Source of the DNA: a bacterium
GTDB taxonomy: Bacteria; Patescibacteriota; Minisyncoccia; UBA6257; 2-01-FULL-56-20
Length of the DNA stretch: 36,023 bases
Reading direction: 5' to 3'
Assembly: GCA_021817655.1 (NCBI GenBank)
Contig: JAKAGE010000001.1
Location: 1 to 36,023 of the forward strand
A model generated the notes under the pieces. It saw only the letters and a program-made list of their open reading frames with translations, was not told the origin of the DNA and searched no databases. The position numbers and the translations under genes are program-made. Below are positions 22,985 through 30,691 of this stretch, piece by piece. Numbering within the stretch: the first letter of the stretch is position 1; every line of letters starts with the position of its first letter.

Positions 22985-24130
22985 TCATGCAAGCCGCTCG
23001 GCGCGGACGCCCAAAAGGCGGATCGCCTTGCGGTCCGGATTCTCGCGGCGGTCGAGGAACGGCATGAAAAGCCGGAGCGACTGGAAGCGGAGCGTCTCTC
23101 CCGCCGCAGGAGCGTCTACGGCGATCGCGCGGGACAGGGTCACCACGCGCGTCTTCGTCGAAAAATCAGCGAACCGCACGGTGATGCCGACCGCGCGGAA
23201 CGACGAGAACCCCTCCGCGCCGCGTTCCGCGCGCAAGCGCGCGGCAACATCGTCCGCGATCGCGGCGAGCGCGTCCACGAGCGTCTTCCGGTCCCGCGCC
23301 GCGCGCGCGCCGCCGACCGGCACGTCCCGCACGAACGTCATCTGCTCGCTCACCGACCGCATCATCGCCTCCTCATGGACCGGCGCATCGCTCGCCCCCC
23401 GGACTTTTCGATAGAGATCGAGCCCCCACTTCCCCATCATCCCGTAGAGCTCCGCCTCGCTGAACCGGCGCGCGTCGGCGACCGTCCGGACGCCGCGCGC
23501 CGCAAGCTGCGCCTCCGTCTTCGGCCCCACGCCCGGGATCGTGCGGATCGCCATCGGTGCAATGAACGCCGCGGCATCCTCATCCCGCACGGCCGTGAGC
23601 CCGTCCGGCTTCCGGAAATCCGATGCGATCTTCGCGATGAGCGTATTCGGCCCGATCCCCACCGATGCCGTCAGCCGCTCGGCCCCGAGGATCGCCGCCT
23701 TGATCGCCCGCGCGAGCGCCTCCGCTTCCTCGAACGACGCGCAGAACGACAGGTCGATGTACGCCTCGTCCACGCTTGCCTGGCCGATCACCGCCGGCCG
23801 GCCGCTCGCGGCACGGACCGTATCGCGGACGACCGCCATCACCCGCCGGGATACGGCGGCGTATTTCTCCATATCCACATCCATGAATACCGCCGGCGGC
23901 AGGCCGCGGCGGCGCGCATCCTCCGAATACCGCCACGCGGTCGCGATCGGAAGCGCCGAGCGGATCCCGTACGCCCGCGCCGGATAGTTCGCCGTGGAGA
24001 CGACGCCGCGCCCGCGCCCGTTCAGCGGATCCGCGCCCACCACGATCGGCGACCCCCGGAGGCGCGGATGGTCCCGCTCTTCGATCGCGGCGAAGAACGC
24101 GTCCATGTCGAGATGTGCGACGATCGCCAT
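22985..24130 (-). CDS. dinB: DNA polymerase IV (Y-family translesion polymerase)
   Basis: Error-prone polymerase for lesion bypass. 381 aa. Palm residues are in HLDMDAFFAAIE (about 6-17) and ASVDEAYIDLS (about 117-127), with the steric-gate/finger region STANYPARAYGIRSALP (about 46-62) and the helix-hairpin-helix IPGVGPKTEAQLAARGV. The little-finger domain fills the C-terminus. The C-terminal clamp-binding peptide is not obvious. ATG 24130 is chosen over a GTG at 24136; TTTAAT (24137-24142) ends 6 nt before it, indicating a leaderless mRNA. Confidence 0.96.
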   Translation of the reverse strand: MAIVAHLDMDAFFAAIEERDHPRLRGSPIVVGADPLNGRGRGVVSTANYPARAYGIRSALPIATAWRYSEDARRRGLPPAVFMDVDMEKYAAVSRRVMAVVRDTVRAASGRPAVIGQASVDEAYIDLSFCASFEEAEALARAIKAAILGAERLTASVGIGPNTLIAKIASDFRKPDGLTAVRDEDAAAFIAPMAIRTIPGVGPKTEAQLAARGVRTVADARRFSEAELYGMMGKWGLDLYRKVRGASDAPVHEEAMMRSVSEQMTFVRDVPVGGARAARDRKTLVDALAAIADDVAARLRAERGAEGFSSFRAVGITVRFADFSTKTRVVTLSRAIAVDAPAAGETLRFQSLRLFMPFLDRRENPDRKAIRLLGVRAERLA

Positions 24131-24136
24131 AGGCAC

Positions 24137-24161
24137 ATTAAAGCATGAAAATTGGTAGAAT
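24137..24161. promoter_or_regulatory. divergent -10 boxes for dinB and the membrane protein, both leaderless
   Basis: On the minus strand TTTAAT (24142-24137) ends 6 nt before the dinB ATG. On the + strand TAGAAT (24156-24161), preceded by TGG, ends 6 nt before the ATG at 24168. The -35 regions are weak. The two start codons are only 37 bp apart. Confidence 0.5.
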
Positions 24162-24167
24162 GAAGCT

Positions 24168-24710
24168 ATGATGGAGACGAACCAGCAGCCCCAACCCGCG
24201 GCGCCCGCGAAGCCCCTCCGCTTCCGACGCGCCGTGCCCGTGCTCGCGCTCGCGATCGCCGTGGTCTACGCCATCGGCATCATCGTCAGCAACACCGCGA
24301 TCGCCGCGTTCGTATGGATCGTGCTCACCGTCCTCCTCGGGCTTCTCTCGATCGCGATCGGCCTCATGGCCGGCGCCGTCGTCGTGAAATCGCTTTTCGC
24401 CGTGGCGGCGGAGCTCTCGCTCCTCATCTTCCTCACGCAGGCGTTCTGCGGCGCACCGGCCCGGCATCCGGCGAACAACGCCGCGATGACCGTGCTCTTC
24501 ACGATCGGCATGCTCTATATCGCCTATCTCTTCTTCACCACCCTCCGGGACGAACTGAAGGGCGTGTACCGCCGCCGCCTCGAAGAGCATCCGCGCACCT
24601 GGGAGAAGGTCATCACCGTCGCCGCATTCATCGCGTTCGTGCTCCTCTTTGTCTGGGAGCTCTATCTCATCGTCGCACCGATCGTGCGCGGGCTGTGCGT
24701 CTATAAATAG
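24168..24710 (+). CDS. membrane protein of unknown function
   Basis: A 180-aa protein I do not recognise. A polar N-terminus (Q/P/A-rich, about 20 residues) is followed by about five hydrophobic segments: near 23-42, 45-68, 70-90, 104-125 and 147-170. The loop between TM4 and TM5 is basic and charged (RDELKGVYRRRLEEHPRTWE). A single cysteine lies in TM3-4 (QAFCGAPARHP). A second ATG at 24171 is equally possible. It is convergent with tspO and divergent from dinB, so no operon partner hints at a job. Confidence 0.8.
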   Translation: MMETNQQPQPAAPAKPLRFRRAVPVLALAIAVVYAIGIIVSNTAIAAFVWIVLTVLLGLLSIAIGLMAGAVVVKSLFAVAAELSLLIFLTQAFCGAPARHPANNAAMTVLFTIGMLYIAYLFFTTLRDELKGVYRRRLEEHPRTWEKVITVAAFIAFVLLFVWELYLIVAPIVRGLCVYK

Positions 24711-24736
24711 GCGAATAGGCGGCCGACCGCACCGCG

Positions 24737-25213
24737 TCAACGGTTCATCCCCCACACGCGATAGTTCAGGTAACAGGCGAACGTCACCCAGGCCGCATAC
24801 GGCACGAGGAGCCATGCGGCAAGAAGGGATGCGGGAGCGAGCAACTGGATCAGCGCCACGATCGTAAGATCGAGCGCAAGGCACACCCACACCGCGGCGA
24901 ACGGCCGCCGGAGATAAAAGAACACCCAGCTCCACGAAACGTTAAGGGCCGCGTTCAGGCAGAAGAGCGCATACACTCCTGCCCGCACCGGCGCCCACAC
25001 CGTACCCGCCGGCACATTCCACGCGATGATCGCCGCCCACGCGGCGAGAATATAGAGCACCGTCCATACGGCGCCGATCACCCGCCCCGGCGGCGTCCAT
25101 GACGGCTTCCGCAGATGCACGTACCACGTGCGCACCGACGACGCCGTGAACCGTCCGCCGAGCCAGGCGACCGCCACCGTCACAAGCGGGATCAAAACGT
25201 AGGAAAGACGCAT
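24737..25213 (-). CDS. tspO: TspO/MBR family membrane protein
   Basis: Tryptophan-rich sensory protein/peripheral benzodiazepine receptor homologue, 158 aa, five transmembrane helices. Family signs are KPSWTPPGRVIGAVWTVLY (36-54), ALNVSWSWVFFYLRRP and LLVPYAAWVTFACYLNYRVW. In other bacteria TspO binds porphyrins and cholesterol-like ligands; the role here is unknown. TAGAAT (25220-25225) ends 6 nt before the ATG, so the mRNA is probably leaderless. Confidence 0.94.
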   Translation of the reverse strand: MRLSYVLIPLVTVAVAWLGGRFTASSVRTWYVHLRKPSWTPPGRVIGAVWTVLYILAAWAAIIAWNVPAGTVWAPVRAGVYALFCLNAALNVSWSWVFFYLRRPFAAVWVCLALDLTIVALIQLLAPASLLAAWLLVPYAAWVTFACYLNYRVWGMNR

Positions 25214-25219
25214 ACCACT

Positions 25220-25225
25220 ATTCTA
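25220..25225 (-). promoter_or_regulatory. tspO -10 box, leaderless start
   Basis: TAGAAT on the minus strand ends exactly 6 nt before the tspO ATG; no good -35 is seen. Confidence 0.5.
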
Positions 25226-25292
25226 CACCTTCACGCCCCCGCGGATCCGGCGAAAGCCCCACCCGCACCGCTGGTCTCAGAAGGGCAAATTC

Positions 25293-26291
25293 CTATCCCC
25301 AGCTGAACCCGCGGCCGAAGTGGCCCCACGCCGCCGTGTCGGCCCATCGCACCGCGTCGAGCCGCAGGAAGGACCGGATACCCGCGGGCGAAAGGTCATA
25401 GCCCGTCACGGGCACCGCGCGGAGCACGCCGCCACGCTCATCGAGCAGTTCCGCGACCGCCATCACGGGCTCCGCCTTGCCGATCGCATATGCGAGCTTG
25501 GCGCGCACGGCAAAGACCGCGGCATCCGCATCCGCATCGGCGTGGCCGGCACCACCGCCGCCCATATGCTTTCGCAACTCGTCCACCGCGATCCGCCGCG
25601 CCATATAGGCGCCCGACCGGTCCACCTTGGTGTAATCCTTGCCCGAGAACGATCCGCCGCCCGCGCCAACCTCCGGCCCGTAGTTGTCGACGACGATCTT
25701 GCGTCCCGAAAGCCCCGAGTCGGCGTCGAACCCGCCGAGCGTCCAGTCGCCCGCCGGATTCACCAGGTATTCGTCGGCCGCGATGAGCAATCGCACGAGC
25801 GGGAGCAGTTCGCCGCTCGGCGCGTTCTGAAAGCTCGCGACGACGGCCGTCACGCGCCCGTCCGCCACCGTCACCTGCGTCTTGCCGTCAAAGGGATACC
25901 GCGCATAGATGTCGCGGCACAGCTTCCGCGCGAGCTCGTACTCGAGCGGCATGAGCGCCTCCGTCTCCCGCGTGGCATACCCCGTCATGATTCCCTGGTC
26001 CCCCGCGCCGCCCGCGTCCACGCCCTGCGCGATCGACGGGCTCTGCACCGAAAAATACCGGTGCACCGCATGCCCCGGCGCCACCCGCGCGACGAGCGCC
26101 GGCACGTCCACCGCGCACGCGCTCGTCACCTCGCCCGAGAGCGTGAGGTGCCTGTGCCCGCCCATCACCTCCACCGCCACCCGGCTCTTCGGATCCCCGG
26201 CGAGATATGCATCGAGCACGGTGTCGGCGATCACATCGCACACCTTGTCCGGATGCCCCGGCGAAACGAACTCCGCAGTCCGCATCTTCAT
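25293..26291 (-). CDS. metK: S-adenosylmethionine synthetase, short form
   Basis: Makes S-adenosylmethionine from ATP and methionine. Family motifs: FVSPGHPDKVCD (8-19), GAGDQGIMTGYA (the GxGDQG nucleotide site), GGGSFSGKDYTKVDRSGAYMAR (read as GGGSFSGKD plus KVDRSGAY) near the C-terminal third. At 332 aa it is about 50 shorter than E. coli MetK; internal loops are trimmed but the active-site motifs are present. Start ATG 26291 (a second at 26285). It is under the SAM riboswitch just upstream. Confidence 0.95.
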   Translation of the reverse strand: MKMRTAEFVSPGHPDKVCDVIADTVLDAYLAGDPKSRVAVEVMGGHRHLTLSGEVTSACAVDVPALVARVAPGHAVHRYFSVQSPSIAQGVDAGGAGDQGIMTGYATRETEALMPLEYELARKLCRDIYARYPFDGKTQVTVADGRVTAVVASFQNAPSGELLPLVRLLIAADEYLVNPAGDWTLGGFDADSGLSGRKIVVDNYGPEVGAGGGSFSGKDYTKVDRSGAYMARRIAVDELRKHMGGGGAGHADADADAAVFAVRAKLAYAIGKAEPVMAVAELLDERGGVLRAVPVTGYDLSPAGIRSFLRLDAVRWADTAAWGHFGRGFSWG

Positions 26292-26337
26292 AGAAGAAGA
26301 AAAATTTATTTATTGTTGTCCGACGAACAACGAAACA

Positions 26338-26354
26338 ACCGCCTACACGGCGGT
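26338..26354 (-). terminator. terminator hairpin of the metK riboswitch
   Basis: ACCGCC/GGCGGT stem (26338-26343, 26349-26354) with loop TACAC, followed on the minus strand by TGTTTCGTTGTT. It lies between aptamer and metK and would be the expression platform. Confidence 0.65.
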
Positions 26355-26367
26355 CGCTGTTCAGTGA

Positions 26368-26471
26368 ACATCTTCCCCGTGAAGGGCTGGATTTCGCACC
26401 GTGCCGGATCGCCGGTCGGTTGCGGGCGGAGCTTTGGGCCAAATCCCTTAGCATCTCCGCTCTCTGGATGT
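26368..26471 (-). promoter_or_regulatory. SAM riboswitch aptamer (SAM-I clan)
   Basis: On the minus strand the metK leader shows S-box-type elements in order: P1 strand ACATC, then CAGAGAGCGGAG, GGGATTTGGCCC (compare GGGACTGGCCC), CCGCAACC (compare GGCAACC), GGTGCGAAATCCAGCCC (compare GGTGCTAATTCC) and the closing GATGT. The 104-nt length fits. It senses S-adenosylmethionine and should shut off metK by favouring the downstream terminator. Whether it is SAM-I proper or a SAM-I/IV variant needs a covariance model. Confidence 0.88.
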
Positions 26472-26490
26472 GTATTCGGTTGTTGGGTTC

Positions 26491-26519
26491 AGTATAGCAT
26501 AAGAACCTTGCCGCGTCAG
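26491..26519 (-). promoter_or_regulatory. metK promoter
   Basis: CTGACG (26519-26514), 17 nt, TATACT (26496-26491), minus strand; it starts the riboswitch transcript. Confidence 0.75.
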
Positions 26520-26528
26520 GACCTCACC

Positions 26529-26924
26529 TTAGAGCATATCCCGATACTCCGGATAATTGTCTTTTATGACCTTCTTCCACTGTGCGGTCTCGCTGCCCGC
26601 GCGCCCAAGGTCGCTTTTATGGTACACCAAGAGCACCGCCACTTCGGCAGCATTCTTCCGGACCGCGACAATGCACCGATTTCCCGAGCCGTGACGGGAT
26701 TCGTTCCTGCCGGAAATCTTGAACTCTGTTTTGCAGATCTTCACCGCGGGACCGTCATGGATCGTCTCCGCGATATTCCTGTCAAACAGCACATCAAAAC
26801 TGCGGAACTCCTGCACCAGCGCTTTGAGGGTGATATCCCATGCCCCTTTGTACTTCTTCTCGAAATTCTTTATGAAGTGCCGCTCCGCGAATGGTTCGAT
26901 GAGGACATGGTAATCAGTAGACAT
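26529..26924 (-). CDS. putative toxin of a PanAT-type toxin-antitoxin pair
   Basis: A 131-aa basic protein from MSTDYHVLIEPFAERHFIKNF. The start AERHFIKNFEKKYKGAWD, the middle CKTEFKISGRNESRHGSGNRCIV and AVLLVYHKSDL recall small RelE-like or related mRNA-interferase toxins. The match is by general look, not by a firm motif. The gene overlaps the end of the Panacea-domain antitoxin gene by 11 nt, the arrangement expected for PanA-PanT pairs. Start ATG 26924; longer frames reach back into the antitoxin gene and are rejected. Confidence 0.65.
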   Translation of the reverse strand: MSTDYHVLIEPFAERHFIKNFEKKYKGAWDITLKALVQEFRSFDVLFDRNIAETIHDGPAVKICKTEFKISGRNESRHGSGNRCIVAVRKNAAEVAVLLVYHKSDLGRAGSETAQWKKVIKDNYPEYRDML

Positions 26925-27600
26925 GATCGGGATCTTCTTGGGTGATGACCTCATACGGAATGACCTCGTTCTCATGCGATACGAGATACGGCAGCTGCTG
27001 ATGGGTGAATTCCACGATCTCTTGCGTGCGTGCCGAACGCCATTTCTTGCCGATCTTCGCGATGAGGTCTTTTTCCTCCGCATTCAGCTCGGAAAGGCGT
27101 TCGCGGCGGGCCACCGGCGTTTCCGAAACGAGCATGGCGCCGTCCGCCGTGTTTTTGATGTCGATCTTCCCCTCCCCGAAGAGCTCATCGATCGCGCGGA
27201 AATAATCCACCGGCACCGGCCCGTACTGGATCTTCCGATAGGCCATGCCGCTCATGCTCGCGAGATGGTCATAGAACCATGCAAAATCCGCGAGATACAA
27301 AAGCTTGGCGAGCTTGGTCTTCGGCACCTTCCCGTCCGCGGGCGCGGCGGCGCGCAGGCACGCAAGCACCATCGCCTTGTACTTTTCATAGTTCGGCACC
27401 GCGCCCCCTTCGAGCTCCGAAAGGGACAATCCGAGCACATCGGCGATCTTCGCCGCCTCCGCAAGCGTGAGTTCGCGCTTCCCCTGCTCCACGGCAATGT
27501 ACGAAGTACGGGCAACGCCGAGCTTCTGCGCCATGTCCGCCTGCGAGATGCCCCGCACGAGCCGCAATTCCTTGATGGTCTTGAAGATATCCTTGCTCAT
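26914..27600 (-). CDS. Panacea-domain (DUF4065) antitoxin with N-terminal HTH
   Basis: A 228-aa two-domain protein. Residues about 5-62 are an XRE-type helix-turn-helix (ISQADMAQKLGVARTSYIAVEQGKR). Residues about 75-215 are a DUF4065/Panacea domain: KLLYLADFAWFYDHLASMSG, YRKIQYGPVPVDYFRAIDEL and EVIPYEV. Panacea proteins neutralise unrelated toxins encoded beside them; the HTH probably represses the operon. Its promoter TTGACT-16-TATACT ends 6 nt before the ATG, so this is another leaderless start. Confidence 0.88.
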   Translation of the reverse strand: MSKDIFKTIKELRLVRGISQADMAQKLGVARTSYIAVEQGKRELTLAEAAKIADVLGLSLSELEGGAVPNYEKYKAMVLACLRAAAPADGKVPKTKLAKLLYLADFAWFYDHLASMSGMAYRKIQYGPVPVDYFRAIDELFGEGKIDIKNTADGAMLVSETPVARRERLSELNAEEKDLIAKIGKKWRSARTQEIVEFTHQQLPYLVSHENEVIPYEVITQEDPDHVY

Positions 27601-27606
27601 ACCACA

Positions 27607-27649
27607 AGTATACTCCTGTATGTCAGAAAGTCAAGCATCCAGATGTCAG
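27607..27649 (-). promoter_or_regulatory. promoter and direct-repeat operator candidate of the toxin-antitoxin operon
   Basis: TTGACT (27634-27629), 16 nt, TATACT (27612-27607). On the + strand the promoter holds TCCTGTATGTCAG and, 23 nt on, TCCAGATGTCAG: two near-identical 12-13-nt direct repeats, one between the -10 and -35 boxes and one upstream of the -35. They are a good candidate binding site for the HTH of the antitoxin. Confidence 0.65.
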
Positions 27650-27660
27650 GATATTGGACA

Positions 27661-28179
27661 TTACCCCATCCGCCTCCCCAAAAGCTCCCGCCGCAGAACA
27701 AGCGGATCCCCCACGACCGACCGGACCACGTCCCAAAAGCGAACGGAATGGTTCATCTCCACCCGATGCGCAAGCTCGTGGACGATCAGATAGTCCTGCA
27801 GGTGCGGCGGCAGGAACACGATCCGGTAATTGAAGTTCAGGTTCCCCGATCGGGAACAGCTTCCCCACCGCGTCTTCTGGTCCCGCACAAAGATGCGCGA
27901 AAACGACACCCCCAGCACCGACGCAAAGAACGGAACACGCGCCGAAAGGAACTCCCGCGCACGCTCCCGATGCTCCAGGTATTCCCTCCGCCGCAAAAGC
28001 GTCCTCTTCTGCCGCATCACCCACCGCGCATGCCGCCGCACGAACCGCTCCCCCGCACGCACCGACACCCCCGCCGGCGTCGTGAGCACCACCTCCCCGC
28101 TTGCCATGATAGCAAGACGTATCCTCTTTGCCCGGGCACTGGTGTGGTGGGTAAAGGAGATGTGAGTAGAAAATAGCAT
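27661..28179 (-). CDS. YgjP-like zinc metallopeptidase
   Basis: A 172-aa protein of the YgjP/DUF45 family. The zinc motif is VHELAHRVEMNHSVRFW (HELAH at about 134-138, third ligand H nearby), preceded by the family signature TRWGSCSRSGNLNFNYR. Family members are predicted intracellular peptidases; one relative sits beside restriction systems, but the substrate is unknown. ATG 28179 is chosen; a longer in-frame start at 28254 would run into the helicase gene. It is GC-rich, unlike the helicase gene immediately upstream. Confidence 0.88.
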   Translation of the reverse strand: MLFSTHISFTHHTSARAKRIRLAIMASGEVVLTTPAGVSVRAGERFVRRHARWVMRQKRTLLRRREYLEHRERAREFLSARVPFFASVLGVSFSRIFVRDQKTRWGSCSRSGNLNFNYRIVFLPPHLQDYLIVHELAHRVEMNHSVRFWDVVRSVVGDPLVLRRELLGRRMG

Positions 28180-28216
28180 GAACCGACTTATCTTTCTCTT
28201 AAATTTTCTTGCAAGC

Positions 28217-30121
28217 TTACCGAAACAGCTTAACCGCCCGCTCAATCCCAACAACAGGCTTACCAGACATAGAATTTTTAAAATACTCTTGAGTCTCCTT
28301 ATCGGTGCAATAAATATAACAACCCTTCATGCCTCGCGTCATCAGGGTACGATAAGTATTTTTAATGATCGCATCCGCTTTCTGAGCAGCCAACTCAGGA
28401 TTTTCCTTGAAATATTTTTTATACCCTTTTAACGAAGCATCTGTTTTTGCTCTTTTACTTGGATCGGTGATTATTTTCCCATCGCGCACAATTAAATCAG
28501 GTCCAATAATTACCCCGACATAATCGACTTCAAGGCCCTGACACGTATGAATGCAACCAATTTCATTCACGGAATTCGGAGAAATAATCCAAACATTTCC
28601 GTCGCTTGCAAGATTCCACTTCATCTCAAACCCATATTCCGGAATAGAAATATCCTTGGCGTTTTTATCTTTTTTAGTCCAATTCCAACAATATCCCGCA
28701 ACGAGACGAGCTTTATTATCGACCTTATTCTTTTTAAAGATAATATCTCTCAGCGCAATTGGAGAATCAAGAACCTCAAAATCATATTTAATATCATCGA
28801 GTGTTTTATTGGCTGTTTCTTCTATCTGTAGAACATTATCAAGCCACGCAAGATAGCCATCGGAGCCATTACAACGAAACTGTGATTCGAGCTTAAGGCG
28901 TTGTATTTTTGCTCCAGTTTTATTTGCCCATTTTTCAATTTCTTGAGTTTCGCCAATATCCCCCCAGGTTACTTTTTGATCCTCATCGATGAAAAATATA
29001 GAGCATTTTGCGGCTTCCATAATTTCCTTAATCTGATTCTCACCCATATTCTTAAACATTCCCGACCTTTCATTTAATCGATGAGCCTCGTCTACAATAA
29101 GCGCATTAAAAGTATTTTGTTTGCAGTTTATATAAGAGCCAGAGCTAGAAAACATATTTGAATATTCAGTCTTTTTAAGAGTCTTCGTAAGTTTAGATTC
29201 AAACACCGCGCGGGGCGCCGCATTTTTAGTGACATATTGAGTATTTAATCCAAGTTTTGTAATTGCAACCAAAAGATTGATGGCTACAACTGATTTTCCG
29301 GTGCCCGGACCTCCTTCTACGATGAGAACATTCTTATTCTCTTCGCCCGATTTTTTTGCCAATGCGAGCGCCGTCTCGTAAACAACTTTCTGATCGTCAA
29401 TCATAATGAATTCGGGATTGCCCTTGATCATCGAAGCAAGACTATCCGCTAAATTCTTAGATGGCCGAATATCGCCGTTATCAATTCTATAAAGCGTATT
29501 TTTATTATCGCCATGTTTTACAAACCGAGCAATAAAATCTTGGAGTTTTTCTTTGTCTCCTTTACAAAAGGCAGGCGCTTTCTGTAAATAGTCCCCGTAA
29601 AAAGTGTCTTTTACAACGCTTTCATCAACACAGTTATGCAAATATGCGCATGGCTCGAGTCCTATTTTTTCTTCATATACCGTTGCATTAAATCCATAGA
29701 GCAACGTCGCATACGACCACGCCTGATATGAAGGATGAAGATGCTCCCCCAATCCTTGTTTTAAACGAGTGATAACCATAGCATCTTTTTCGGTGGATTG
29801 GATTTCGGTCCACTGTTTAAGTTCCACGATCACCACCTTTTCCCCTCCCTGGTCATCGAGTCCGGTAATAAGAAAATCGATCCTATTTCGCGTTCGGGGA
29901 ATCGAATATTCGATTGCAACGCCAGCATCATCCGGTATCTTATCCGTATTCATTGCGTGATACATAGCATTGCCAAGCGAATTTTTCCACGATTCATATT
30001 CGCCGCTGCCGGGCTTCACGTCGATATTAAGTTTCTCTCTTACGCAAGCACGAACTTTGTCCTCTATATTGCTCGCAGCATCGTTTAAAAATCCTCTTTT
30101 GGTGCTGGAATAAACAATCAT
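28217..30121 (-). CDS. PD-(D/E)XK nuclease fused to DUF2075 superfamily I helicase
   Basis: A 634-aa two-part protein. The N-terminal part (about 60-130) shows RIDFLITG followed by VVIVELKQW, the D...ExK pattern of PD-(D/E)XK nucleases. The C-terminal part is a DUF2075/Schlafen group-3-like helicase: Walker A GGPGTGKS (about 269), Walker B LIVDEAHR (about 341), FIDEDQKVTWGDIG, QFRCNGSDGYLAW and a late GCIHTCQGLEVDYVGV plus TRGMKGCYIY. It is distinctly AT-rich against its neighbours and pairs with a MazG gene 3 nt upstream, suggesting transfer. Such helicases are common in defence islands; a role against foreign nucleic acid is an inference. Confidence 0.9.
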   Translation of the reverse strand: MIVYSSTKRGFLNDAASNIEDKVRACVREKLNIDVKPGSGEYESWKNSLGNAMYHAMNTDKIPDDAGVAIEYSIPRTRNRIDFLITGLDDQGGEKVVIVELKQWTEIQSTEKDAMVITRLKQGLGEHLHPSYQAWSYATLLYGFNATVYEEKIGLEPCAYLHNCVDESVVKDTFYGDYLQKAPAFCKGDKEKLQDFIARFVKHGDNKNTLYRIDNGDIRPSKNLADSLASMIKGNPEFIMIDDQKVVYETALALAKKSGEENKNVLIVEGGPGTGKSVVAINLLVAITKLGLNTQYVTKNAAPRAVFESKLTKTLKKTEYSNMFSSSGSYINCKQNTFNALIVDEAHRLNERSGMFKNMGENQIKEIMEAAKCSIFFIDEDQKVTWGDIGETQEIEKWANKTGAKIQRLKLESQFRCNGSDGYLAWLDNVLQIEETANKTLDDIKYDFEVLDSPIALRDIIFKKNKVDNKARLVAGYCWNWTKKDKNAKDISIPEYGFEMKWNLASDGNVWIISPNSVNEIGCIHTCQGLEVDYVGVIIGPDLIVRDGKIITDPSKRAKTDASLKGYKKYFKENPELAAQKADAIIKNTYRTLMTRGMKGCYIYCTDKETQEYFKNSMSGKPVVGIERAVKLFR

Positions 30122-30123
30122 CT

Positions 30124-30471
30124 TTAAAGCTCGTTATATTTAGCGTGACTTCCCTTAGCTTTTTCAACAGGATACTTTTTTTCATTCTTCTCCATCTTCT
30201 TATCAAGGGCATCAAAAACATCAATGCCGAGATCGTGAGATAATAGCAAAACCCAATACAGCGTATCAGCTAATTCCTCACCAATTTCAGTTTTATGGGA
30301 TTCAACATATTTCTCCATCTCTTGCGCGTTCTTCCATTGGAATTGTTCAAGAACTTCCGCAGATTCCAAAACCAGCGACAACGCTAAATCCTTCGGATTA
30401 TGAAACTGCTTCCAATCCCGAGCCTCTCGGAAGGCAAGCATTCTCTGCAAAATCTTTTCGTGCCGCTCCAT
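30124..30471 (-). CDS. MazG-like nucleotide pyrophosphohydrolase
   Basis: Likely hydrolyses (d)NTPs to monophosphates. The 115-aa all-helical protein carries the MazG metal motif: LVLESAEVLEQFQW (ExxE, about 33-46) and EIGEELADTLYWVL (ExxD, about 62-75). It resembles the short dCTPase/RS21-C6 type. It is AT-rich and immediately precedes the nuclease-helicase gene, clearly one operon. In several defence systems a MazG-type enzyme lowers nucleotide pools or sanitises modified ones; here that is inference from the neighbour. Confidence 0.9.
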   Translation of the reverse strand: MERHEKILQRMLAFREARDWKQFHNPKDLALSLVLESAEVLEQFQWKNAQEMEKYVESHKTEIGEELADTLYWVLLLSHDLGIDVFDALDKKMEKNEKKYPVEKAKGSHAKYNEL

Positions 30472-30553
30472 GAAATTAAATAAAGACTAAAAAATATTAA
30501 ATCTTTATTAAATCCTACCCCTCTAAAAAGGGTTTGTAAAATATAGCTATTTG

Positions 30554-30626
30554 CGCACCAGGCAGGAGTCGAACCCGCATCATCCCCGGTAGAATCGGGA
30601 CGTCCTATCCGTTGGACCACGAGGGC
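30554..30626 (-). tRNA. tRNA-Arg (anticodon UCU) with mismatched acceptor stem
   Basis: Cloverleaf by eye: D stem GTCC/GGAC, anticodon stem TCCCG/CGGGG with loop ATTCTAC (anticodon TCT), T stem GCGGG/CCTGC with loop TTCGACT. All of these are sound. The acceptor GCCCTCG faces CTGGTGC instead of CGAGGGC: positions 3-70 and 6-67 are C-U mismatches and 5-68 is a U-G. CCA is not encoded. The 3' half of the acceptor abuts the AT-rich island, so it may have been altered by an integration event, or this may be a damaged tRNA gene. Confidence 0.75.
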
Positions 30627-30678
30627 AGAATATTGCTATTTCCAGCGCTTTTTAATCTCCGCTTAATCCCCCCATCCG

Positions 30679-30684
30679 TATAGT
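30679..30684 (+). promoter_or_regulatory. -10 box of RNA A, unit 2
   Basis: TATAGT with no good -35. Predicted start near 30691, at the first base of the 12-bp closing stem of RNA A, unit 2. Confidence 0.4.
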
Positions 30685-30691
30685 TAATCCC

